A stretch of DNA of 64,000 nt from Chromobacterium sinusclupearum (GTDB lineage Bacteria > Pseudomonadota > Gammaproteobacteria > Burkholderiales > Chromobacteriaceae). Position 1 is the stretch's first letter; each line of letters begins with the position of its first letter. This document shows, one piece after another, positions 24,880-31,454 of the stretch. The notes under the pieces are model-generated. The model was not told the DNA's origin. It searched no databases and was given only the letters and a program-made list of their open reading frames with translations. Location: NCBI RefSeq assembly GCF_002902845.1, contig NZ_PPTF01000085.1:35930-99929 (forward strand). Reading direction: 5' to 3'. The translations under genes and the position numbers were made by a program.

Positions 24880-25962
24880 TTAATCCCAGCTCAACGCCCC
24901 GCCAGTCTGATACTCGGTGACGCGAGTCTCAAAGAAGTTCTTCTCCTTCTTCAAGTCGATCATCTCGCTCATCCACGGGAAGGGGTTGTTCACCCCCGGG
25001 AACAGCTGATCCAGACCAATCTGCTGCATGCGGCGGTTGGCGATGAAGCGCAGGTATTCCTTGAACATGCTGGCGTTCAGGCCCAGCACGCCGCGCGGCA
25101 TGGTGTCTTCGGCGTAGGCGTATTCCAGCTCCACGGCTTGCTTGAACAGCTCGGTCACTTCCGCCTTGAAGCTGTCGGTCCACAGCAGCGGGTTTTCCAG
25201 CTTGATGGTGTTGATCAGGTCAATGCCGAAATTGCAGTGCATGGACTCGTCGCGCAGGATGTACTGGTACTGCTCGGCGGCGCCGGTCATCTTGTTCTGG
25301 CGGCCCAACGCCAGGATTTGCACGAAGCCGACGTAGAAGAACAGGCCTTCCATGATGCAGGCGAACACGATCAGGGACTTGAGCAGCTTCTGGTCGTTTT
25401 CCACGGTGCCGGTCTTGAATTCCGGGTTGCACAGCACGTCGATGAACGGGATCAGGAATTCGTCCTTGTCGCGGATGGATTTGATCTCGTGGTAGGCGTT
25501 GAACACTTCGCCTTCGTCCAGGCCCAGGCTTTCCACGATGTACTGGTAGGCGTGGGTGTGGATGGCTTCGTCAAAGGCCTGGCGCAGCAGGAACTGGCGG
25601 CATTCCGGGCTGGTGATCTGGCGATAGGTGCCCAGCACGATGTTGTTGGCGGCCAGGGAGTCGGCGGTGACGAAGAAACCCAGGTTGCGCTTGACGATGC
25701 GCATTTCGTCTTCGGTCAGCTGGCCGGTTTTCCACTGTTCGATGTCGCGCTGCATGTTCACTTCCTGCGGCATCCAGTGGTTGGCGCACTGCGCCAGGTA
25801 CTTTTCCCAAGCCCATTTGTGCTTGAACGGTACCAGCTGGTTGACGTCGGTCGTGCCGTTGATCACCTTCTTGTCCACCACGTTGACGCGGCCGGTGCCA
25901 TGGGCGTCCATGGAGGAGGGGGCGGCGGCCGGGGTGGGGAGGGTGTCTTCGAAATTCAACAT
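24880..25962 (-). CDS. nrdB: Ribonucleotide reductase class Ia, beta subunit
   Basis: 360 residues, ribosome site AGGAGCACCC before ATG. Diiron ligands are seen in the R2 motifs RQAFDEAIHTHAYQYI and RDESMHCNFG, with the radical Tyr region alongside, and the C-terminal tail ends in the FFETRVTEYQTGGALSWD segment that binds the alpha subunit. It supplies the tyrosyl radical for NrdA to make deoxyribonucleotides. Its gene is separated from nrdA by three small genes on the same strand, yet is probably part of the same transcript. Confidence 0.95.
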   Translation of the reverse strand: MLNFEDTLPTPAAAPSSMDAHGTGRVNVVDKKVINGTTDVNQLVPFKHKWAWEKYLAQCANHWMPQEVNMQRDIEQWKTGQLTEDEMRIVKRNLGFFVTADSLAANNIVLGTYRQITSPECRQFLLRQAFDEAIHTHAYQYIVESLGLDEGEVFNAYHEIKSIRDKDEFLIPFIDVLCNPEFKTGTVENDQKLLKSLIVFACIMEGLFFYVGFVQILALGRQNKMTGAAEQYQYILRDESMHCNFGIDLINTIKLENPLLWTDSFKAEVTELFKQAVELEYAYAEDTMPRGVLGLNASMFKEYLRFIANRRMQQIGLDQLFPGVNNPFPWMSEMIDLKKEKNFFETRVTEYQTGGALSWD

Positions 25963-26012
25963 GGGTGCTCCTGATTTCTGGTTTCTTGCCGCGCGGTGCG
26001 CGGCGCTTGGTT

Positions 26013-26225
26013 TTATGCGGTTTTCACTGCGTATTGGGGGCGTTGCGGGGCAGCCTGCGGCTGGCGCAGCTGGCTGACGGCGACGACGCTGGCCTGGCCC
26101 GGCTGCAGCGGGGTGTCCGGCGCGGGCTGGGCCTGGACGAAACAGGCGGCGGAGCCGACGTCTTGGACGGCGATGCGGCGGCCGCCGGCGCTTTGGCGCA
26201 GCAGGCAGTAGGCAGTGGCACTCAT
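26013..26225 (-). CDS. Small hypothetical protein between nrdA and nrdB
   Basis: 70 residues, with GGGAGACCCC just before ATG as a credible ribosome site. Rich in Gln, Ala and Pro in the second half (QAQPAPDTPLQPGQASVV), with one central Cys. No family recognised. Its same-strand position between two nrd-cluster genes (13 bases after the upstream gene's stop) is the main support. Confidence 0.5.
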   Translation of the reverse strand: MSATAYCLLRQSAGGRRIAVQDVGSAACFVQAQPAPDTPLQPGQASVVAVSQLRQPQAAPQRPQYAVKTA

Positions 26226-26238
26226 GGGGTCTCCCGGT

Positions 26239-26631
26239 TTAGAAGCGCAGTTGTTCCGCCAGCTGGCGGATGATGCGGCGGTCGCTGGCTTCTTCCTGTT
26301 CCATCTGTTCCTGCTGCCGGCGCAGGTCGCGCAGCTGCTGCAGCTGGCGGTATTGCCGGTTGGCGAAGGCGATGTCTTCCTTCAGCGTTTCGATTTCCTG
26401 CTGCAATTCTTCCGGCTGGCAATACACCACCAGGCAATCGCCTTCCACCCATACCTTGCGCCAGACGGCGGCGCGCGGCAGGCGGCGGGATTCGGCAAAG
26501 TAGTCTTTCCATTCGTGCGGCGGCGTGTGGCTCAGCTGCAGATACATGTTGAACAACAGGAACTGCTTGTCCGGGTTGTGCGATTTGTCTTCGCAAAGTC
26601 CGGTAATGCCGATGTTTTCAAATGTCTGCAT
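26239..26631 (-). CDS. Hypothetical coiled-coil protein in the nrd cluster
   Basis: 130 residues from ATG 26631 after GAGGAGAGACAG. The N-terminal half (VLYLQLSHTPPHEWKDYF-like, residues 20-60) looks globular; residues 65-125 form a long Gln/Glu/Arg-rich coiled coil (EELQQEIETLKEDIAFANRQYRQLQQLRDLRRQQEQMEQEE). No enzyme motif. Part of the three-gene insert between the reductase subunit genes. Confidence 0.65.
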   Translation of the reverse strand: MQTFENIGITGLCEDKSHNPDKQFLLFNMYLQLSHTPPHEWKDYFAESRRLPRAAVWRKVWVEGDCLVVYCQPEELQQEIETLKEDIAFANRQYRQLQQLRDLRRQQEQMEQEEASDRRIIRQLAEQLRF

Positions 26632-26691
26632 CTGTCTCTCCTCAGGCGCTGCCTGTTGCTGTGCCGCTGCCACGGCTTGTGACTGCCAGCG

Positions 26692-27120
26692 CTATCCGGC
26701 GCTGTGCGCGGGCGACGGAGCCTTCGTCGCTAAGGTTTGCTGCTCCGGCTCGGTGTCGTACTGCACCAGGCCGTATATCTTCCAGACGCCGTTCACCTGC
26801 TTCAGGTGGTAGCCGGTGTGGTAGCGCCAGGGCGGGCGGCCCTGCGTGCGCTGCACGGTCCAGGCCACCAGCGCGGTGGCCACGCCGGGGCCCATGGCCA
26901 TCACATTGACCAGCCGATGGCTGGCGCTTTCAAACCCCTGGCTGCGATACCACTCCAGCAGGGCGGCGGTGGTGTCGAGCAAGGACGGCATGTCCTGCCA
27001 GCCGGTCAGCTCGCCCTGGTGGATGGCGGTGAACGGCACCGTGAAGTGGCTGGCGATGCCGGCCGCGTCCAGGCGGGAATAGCTGTTGCGGTAGTGCTTG
27101 AAAAAGGCTTCCAGGCTCAT
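26692..27120 (-). CDS. NTF2-like (SnoaL/DUF4440 type) protein
   Basis: 142 residues from ATG 27120; the frame is open 57 codons upstream through hairpin repeats, which is rejected. FFKHYRNSYSRLDAAGIASHFTVPFTAIHQGELTG and the C-terminal TVQRTQGRPPWRYHTGYHLKQVNGVWKIYGLVQYD are characteristic of NTF2-like cone folds, which serve as small-molecule binding or enzyme scaffolds. It is the first gene after nrdA in the same direction. Its link to nucleotide reduction is unknown. Confidence 0.68.
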   Translation of the reverse strand: MSLEAFFKHYRNSYSRLDAAGIASHFTVPFTAIHQGELTGWQDMPSLLDTTAALLEWYRSQGFESASHRLVNVMAMGPGVATALVAWTVQRTQGRPPWRYHTGYHLKQVNGVWKIYGLVQYDTEPEQQTLATKAPSPAHSAG

Positions 27121-27231
27121 AGGCGTTCTCGTCGCGTGTATGGGTCTGCTGCTTTTGCTGCGGGTTACCGTCTTGCTTTCACATCCAGAAACCGCCTGCT
27201 GGCAAGCGGCTTGAGGATGGGTCCGCCGGTT

Positions 27232-27261
27232 GGCGGAACGCCTCTTTGGGAGGCTTCCGCC
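27232..27261. repeat. GGCGGAA hairpin repeat, copy 2
   Basis: GGCGGAACGCCTC / GAGGCTTCCGCC with a short loop. The loop-proximal pairs differ from copies 1 and 3 (CTC/GAG instead of CCC/GGG) while the arms are kept. Confidence 0.65.
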
Positions 27262-27275
27262 TGATGCTCCGACTA

Positions 27276-27304
27276 GGCGGAACGCCCCCAAGGGGGCTTC
27301 CGCC
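27276..27304. repeat. GGCGGAA hairpin repeat, copy 3
   Basis: GGCGGAACGCCCCC / GGGGGCTTCCGCC, followed by CTACG as in copy 1. Lies 15 bases after the nrdA stop (reading minus). It may stabilise or attenuate the nrd transcript; there is no T-run for termination. Confidence 0.65.
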
Positions 27305-27318
27305 CTACGAAATCTGCC

Positions 27319-30165
27319 TTATTGGCAGGATTCGCAATCAGGGTTGTCGATGCTGCAGAACTTGGCGTCGGTGGCCGGGGTGGTGTCCACCGCGGCGGCC
27401 GGCGCGGCCTGCATCTGGCTGGATACGGCGTTCAGCTCGCCGCCGCGGCCGGTGGATTTCTCGGCGCTGGTGGCGGCCAGGGTACGCAGGTAGTAGGTGG
27501 TCTTCAGGCCACGCAACCAGGCGTGCTTGTACAGCTCGTCCAGTTTCTTGCCGGAAGCACCGGCCAGGTACAGGTTCAGCGACTGGGCCTGGTCGATCCA
27601 CTTCTGGCGGCGGGAGGCCGCTTCCACCAGCCAGCGCGGGTCCAGCTCAAAGGCGGTGGCGTAGATGGCTTTCAGCTCGGCCGGCACGCGGTCGATCTGG
27701 CCCAGGCTGCCGTCGAAGTACTTCAGGTCGGCCACCATCACTTCGTCCCACAGGCCGGCGGCTTTCAGGTCGCGCACCAGGTATTCGTTGGTGACGGTGA
27801 ATTCGCCGGACAGGTTGGACTTGACGAACAGGTTCTGGTACGTCGGCTCGATGGAGGCAGACACGCCGATGATGTTGGCGATGGTCGCGGTCGGGGCGAT
27901 GGCCAGGCAGTTGCTGTTGCGCATGCCAAACTGCTTGATGCGCTCGCGCAGCTTGTTCCAGTCCATGCGCTCGGTGCGGTCCACTTCCAGGTAGCCGCCG
28001 CGCTCCGCCGCCAGCAGGTTGATGCTGTCGTGCGGCAGCACGCCGCGGTCCCACAGGCTGCCGCTGTACGACGGGTAGCGGCCGCGTTCTTCCGCCAGCT
28101 CGGTGGAGGCCAGGTAAGCGTAGTAGGCCACCATTTCCATGGATTCGTCGGCAAATTCCACCGCGGCGTTGGAGGCGTACGGAACGCGCTTGATGTGCAG
28201 GCAGTCCTGGAAGCCCATCACGCCCATGCCTACCGGGCGGTGCTTCAGGTTGGAGTTGCGCGCCTTCTTCACCGGGTAGAAGTTGATGTCGATCACGTTG
28301 TCCAGCATGCGCAGGGCGATGCGGATGGTGCGCTGCAGCTTTTCGCTGTCCAGGCTGCCATCGGCTTGCAGGTGCGCGGCCAGGTTGACCGAACCCAGGT
28401 TGCAGACGGCGATTTCGTCGTCGTTGGTGTTCAGCGTGATCTCAGTGCACAGGTTGGAGCTGTGCACCACGCCCAGGTGCTGCTGCGGGCTGCGGATGTT
28501 GCACGGGTCTTTGAAGGTGATCCACGGGTGGCCGGTTTCAAACAGCATGGTCAGCATCTTGCGCCACAGGCTCAGGGCCGGGATGCGCTTGTAGACCTTG
28601 AGTTCGCCGCGCTCGCCCTTGGCTTCGTAAGCGGTGTAGGCCTTTTCAAAGGCTTGGCCGTACAGGTCGTGCAGGTCCGGGGTTTCCGACGGGGAGAACA
28701 GGCTCCACTCGCCGCCTTCCATCACGCGCTTCATGAACAGGTCCGGAATCCAGTTGGCGGTGTTCATGTCGTGGGTGCGGCGGCGGTCGTCGCCGGTGTT
28801 CTTGCGCAGCTCGAGGAATTCTTCGATGTCGGCGTGCCAGGTTTCCAGGTAGGCGCAGACGGCGCCCTTGCGCTTGCCCCCCTGGTTCACCGCCACGGCG
28901 GTGTCGTTGACCACTTTCAGGAACGGCACCACGCCTTGCGATTTGCCGTTGGTGCCCTTGATGTGGCTGCCCATGGCGCGCACCGGGGTCCAGTCGTTGC
29001 CCAGGCCGCCGGCGAACTTGGACAGCAGGGCGTTTTCCTTGATGCCTTCGTAGATGCCGTCCAGGTCATCGGCGATGGTGGTCAGGTAGCAGCTGGACAG
29101 CTGGCTGCGGCGGGTGCCCGAGTTGAAGAGCGTGGGCGTGGACGACATGAAGTCGAAGCTGGACAGCACGTTGTAGAACTCGATGGCGCGGTCTTCGCGG
29201 TGCACTTCGTTCAGCGCCAGGCCCATGGCCACGCGCATGTAGAAGGCCTGCGGCATTTCGATGCGGGTGCCGTCCACGTGCAGGAAGTAGCGGTCGTACA
29301 GGGTTTGCAGGCCCAGGTAGCCGAATTGCAGGTCGCGCTCGGCGTCCAGCGCGGCGCCCAGTTTTTTCAGGTCGAACTCGGCCAGCTTTTCGTCCAGCAG
29401 TTCGGCGGCGATGCCCTTCTTGATGAAGTCGGCGAAGTAGGCCGGGTATTGCGCGCCCATTTCGTCCTGGCTGACGGCTTCGCCCAGAATTTCCAGGCGG
29501 ATGTTGCCCATCAGCAGGCGGGCGGTGACGTAGTCGTAGGCCGGGTCTTGCTCGATCATGGAGCGGGCGGCCAGGATGGCGGACTTGCCCACTTCTTCTT
29601 CCGGCACGCCGTCGTAAATGTTCTTCAGGGTTTCGGCCAGGATGGCGTCCACGTCGATGCCGACCAGGTTCTTGCTGGCGGCTTCGATATTGGCGCGCAG
29701 GCGGGCCACGTCCAGCGGCAGCTTGCGGCCGTCCTTGCGCAGCACGTTGATCTGCACGCTGGTCAGCGCCTCGCCGCGGGCGGCGCGCTCTTGCGTGCGC
29801 TGTTCGCGGTACAGCACGTAGGCGCGGGCCACGTCGTGCTCGCCAAAGCGCATCAGGGACAGTTCAACCTGGTCCTGGATGTCTTCGATATGGATGGCGC
29901 CGCCTTCCGGCTTGCGGCGCATCAGGGCGTTGACCACCTGTTCCGTCAATTGCGCCACTTTGTCGCGGATGCTGGCCGACGTGGCGCCCTGTTGGCCCAT
30001 GACGGCCAGGAAGGCCTTGGTCATGGCGATGGAGATTTTGACGGGTTCGAACGGCACCACCGCGCCATTGCGACGGATGGTCTTGTAAAGGCTGAAATCG
30101 GCTTGCGGCGCGGCGGCGCGGCCGAGTTCTGCGGCGGTTTGCCCTTCAAAGGTGGTCAGTTGCAT
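27319..30165 (-). CDS. nrdA: Ribonucleotide reductase class Ia, alpha subunit
   Basis: 948 residues from ATG 30165 after GAGGG; the frame is open 37 codons upstream without homology. The N-terminus carries an ATP-cone (RRNGAVVPFEPVKISIAMTKAF) for allosteric control. The catalytic barrel has the radical Cys in HSSNLCTEITLN and its redox partner in IAVCNLGSVNL, and the tail ends in a CSIDNPDCESC redox pair that is re-reduced by thioredoxin or glutaredoxin. It reduces ribonucleoside diphosphates together with NrdB. The start and leader are likely under NrdR control. Confidence 0.95.
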   Translation of the reverse strand: MQLTTFEGQTAAELGRAAAPQADFSLYKTIRRNGAVVPFEPVKISIAMTKAFLAVMGQQGATSASIRDKVAQLTEQVVNALMRRKPEGGAIHIEDIQDQVELSLMRFGEHDVARAYVLYREQRTQERAARGEALTSVQINVLRKDGRKLPLDVARLRANIEAASKNLVGIDVDAILAETLKNIYDGVPEEEVGKSAILAARSMIEQDPAYDYVTARLLMGNIRLEILGEAVSQDEMGAQYPAYFADFIKKGIAAELLDEKLAEFDLKKLGAALDAERDLQFGYLGLQTLYDRYFLHVDGTRIEMPQAFYMRVAMGLALNEVHREDRAIEFYNVLSSFDFMSSTPTLFNSGTRRSQLSSCYLTTIADDLDGIYEGIKENALLSKFAGGLGNDWTPVRAMGSHIKGTNGKSQGVVPFLKVVNDTAVAVNQGGKRKGAVCAYLETWHADIEEFLELRKNTGDDRRRTHDMNTANWIPDLFMKRVMEGGEWSLFSPSETPDLHDLYGQAFEKAYTAYEAKGERGELKVYKRIPALSLWRKMLTMLFETGHPWITFKDPCNIRSPQQHLGVVHSSNLCTEITLNTNDDEIAVCNLGSVNLAAHLQADGSLDSEKLQRTIRIALRMLDNVIDINFYPVKKARNSNLKHRPVGMGVMGFQDCLHIKRVPYASNAAVEFADESMEMVAYYAYLASTELAEERGRYPSYSGSLWDRGVLPHDSINLLAAERGGYLEVDRTERMDWNKLRERIKQFGMRNSNCLAIAPTATIANIIGVSASIEPTYQNLFVKSNLSGEFTVTNEYLVRDLKAAGLWDEVMVADLKYFDGSLGQIDRVPAELKAIYATAFELDPRWLVEAASRRQKWIDQAQSLNLYLAGASGKKLDELYKHAWLRGLKTTYYLRTLAATSAEKSTGRGGELNAVSSQMQAAPAAAVDTTPATDAKFCSIDNPDCESCQ

Positions 30166-30239
30166 GTATCCCTCGATAAAGAGAAGTTTAAGTCCGGCCG
30201 CGCTGCTTCTTGGCGGGCAGGTCGGCTTGTGGACAAATC

Positions 30240-30255
30240 TGTTGAAAAGCTGTGT
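30240..30255 (-). promoter_or_regulatory. Weaker second NrdR box candidate
   Basis: The minus strand reads ACACAGCTTTTCAACA, a degraded NrdR box. Its offset of exactly 31 bases (three helical turns) from the better box is the usual spacing of NrdR box pairs, which is the main reason to list it. Confidence 0.4.
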
Positions 30256-30270
30256 GCGAGCTGTGGGTAA

Positions 30271-30286
30271 ACACAATATATACCGT
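30271..30286 (-). promoter_or_regulatory. Candidate NrdR box upstream of nrdA
   Basis: ACACAATATATACCGT matches the left half and centre of the NrdR consensus (ACACwATATATwGTGT). It lies 105 bases before the nrdA ATG and overlaps a possible TATATT -10, as expected for repression when ATP/dATP is plentiful. Confidence 0.6.
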
Positions 30287-30642
30287 CAGCAGCGCTAGGA
30301 CTGCCCAAATTCTAGTGGTGGGACTGACGTAGTTCAAGTCTTGACTTTGTGCCGAAAGACGGAAAACCGCGCCGTTATTGGCTTTGCGGGCCATCGAAAT
30401 TTTTCTGCAAAAAATCGGCGTCTGATGAGGGTGTCAGGAAATTGCAGAAAGATGGCGGTTGGCTAGCTGAGGGTGCTACAGATTCGGGCGGCACAAGATG
30501 TTGTGTACATGCACTGTTGCATGGCCGCTACGACCTTGGCGTAAAAATTACGGCGGATTGCGCGCTGGGCCGCGCGCCTGCGCAAACGCCGTCTTTATGG
30601 TATTCTTGCGCGCCTTGCTCAGCCGTGACCCGTCACCCATCA
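30287..30642. other. Intergenic region between nrdA and the small regulator
   Basis: About 355 bases holding the divergent control region. A plus-strand frame is open from 30349 into the following gene, but its first 98 codons are not protein-like. Beyond the NrdR box I see only a GC-rich dyad around 30555-30590 and a TATTCT hexamer at 30600-30605 that could be a -10 for the next gene. Confidence 0.45.
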
Positions 30643-30993
30643 ATGAAAGACCCTTGCGATCATTACACTTTCGACCTGATTGGCGGCGTCCAGAAGAAAC
30701 CTGGCCGCAAGCCTCTGGGCGAGCGCGCGATGACGGTTGCGGAACGCAAGCGGCGCAGCCGGGAGCTTAGGCGCAACCGGCTGCAGGAGCTGTCGGTGAC
30801 GGTGGAGCTGAGCCGCGAGGCCCAGAAGTCCTTGGACAAGATGATAGAGTGGTGGGGCGTCAGCAAGAAGGAAGCGATCAACCGCGCGTTGCTGATCGCC
30901 TGCCAGTCGCAGATGGGCCGCACCGCCAGCCTGTTTGGCTTTGAGCTGCCGCCGGAAGACAAAGCGGCCGCCCGCAAGAATAAAGACATCTGA
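30643..30993 (+). CDS. Small basic protein, probable ribbon-helix-helix DNA-binding regulator
   Basis: 116 residues from ATG 30643; no strong ribosome site is visible. The N-terminal part has GRKPLGERAMTVAERKRRSRELRRN, a highly basic stretch, and the middle (LSVTVELSREAQKSLDKMIEWWGVSKKEAINRALLIA) has the strand-helix-helix pattern of ribbon-helix-helix repressors. It reads divergently from nrdA. It may be a stand-alone regulator or part of an accessory element; the following hairpin block supports an accessory setting. Confidence 0.6.
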   Translation: MKDPCDHYTFDLIGGVQKKPGRKPLGERAMTVAERKRRSRELRRNRLQELSVTVELSREAQKSLDKMIEWWGVSKKEAINRALLIACQSQMGRTASLFGFELPPEDKAAARKNKDI

Positions 30994-30999
30994 GAACGT

Positions 31000-31319
31000 G
31001 TTCACGATCTTTGGGGCTTTGCATCCGCTTCGCGGATAACCGTTTTCCTTGCCGGGTCTGCCCGGCGCGCAGGGAGGGGATATTTGCTTGGCCAAATATC
31101 CCCTCCACAAGGCCACCCTGCAAGCCTGGCCTGCGGCTTCCCGCCGGGTTCCGCCAGGCCCGAGACGCGGCTGAACTCGCGATTTGCTAACGTCAAATCG
31201 CTCAAACATGCAGCCGCTTAAAACCACGGGCCTGCCACCCGACGGCAGGCTTGAAGGGACGGGAGCGCATTGAAAACGTGTTCTCCACAAGCTAGGCCCC
31301 AAAAACAAAGATCGTGAAC
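31000..31319 (-). repeat. Structured repeat element, copy B: chain of strong hairpins
   Basis: A ~320-base unit bounded by inverted arms (GTTCACGATCTTTGGGGC at 31000-31017; GCCCC and AAAGATCGTGAAC within 31296-31319). Inside are ATCCGC/GCGGAT, GCCGGG/CCCGGC, a perfect 14-bp stem (31073-31086 with 31093-31106, loop CTTGGC), GCGATTTG/CAAATCGC around ACGTTAG (in the 53-base core 31225-31173), and GCCTGCC/GGCAGGC. Together with the end of the repeat it fills most of the 460-base gap between the regulator gene and uup. No coding frame is credible. Confidence 0.65.
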
Positions 31320-31396
31320 AGGCGCTAAGGCGAAAACCACTTCACTACCGAGCCTGCTTGGAGCCCAGCCAGAGACGATTGACGCATCAATCGAAT

Positions 31397-31434
31397 AAAA
31401 AAACGCCCTGACGGCATGAGCCGGCAGGGCGTTT
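31397..31434 (-). terminator. Terminator of uup
   Basis: AAACGCCCTG (31401-31410) pairs with CAGGGCGTTT (31425-31434); minus-strand T-run from 31403 down. Twenty bases after the uup stop. Confidence 0.85.
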
Positions 31435-31454
31435 CTGCTTGGTGGCGGGCCGGC

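Noticed and set aside
26737..27264. Plus-strand frame of 175 codons across the NTF2-like gene and hairpin repeats
   Set aside because: Antisense and crosses hairpin repeats; the minus-strand protein has a recognisable fold.
27322..30270. 982-codon plus-strand open frame antisense to nrdA
   Set aside because: It is the mirror of a GC-rich conserved gene. Its translation is a Val/Gln/His/Ala-rich string with no domain, while the minus strand is clearly NrdA.
31002..31308. Small open frames in the hairpin chain
   Set aside because: Their translations contain the same peptide-like string as readings of repeat copy A, which is explained by the shared structured DNA core, not by a protein.
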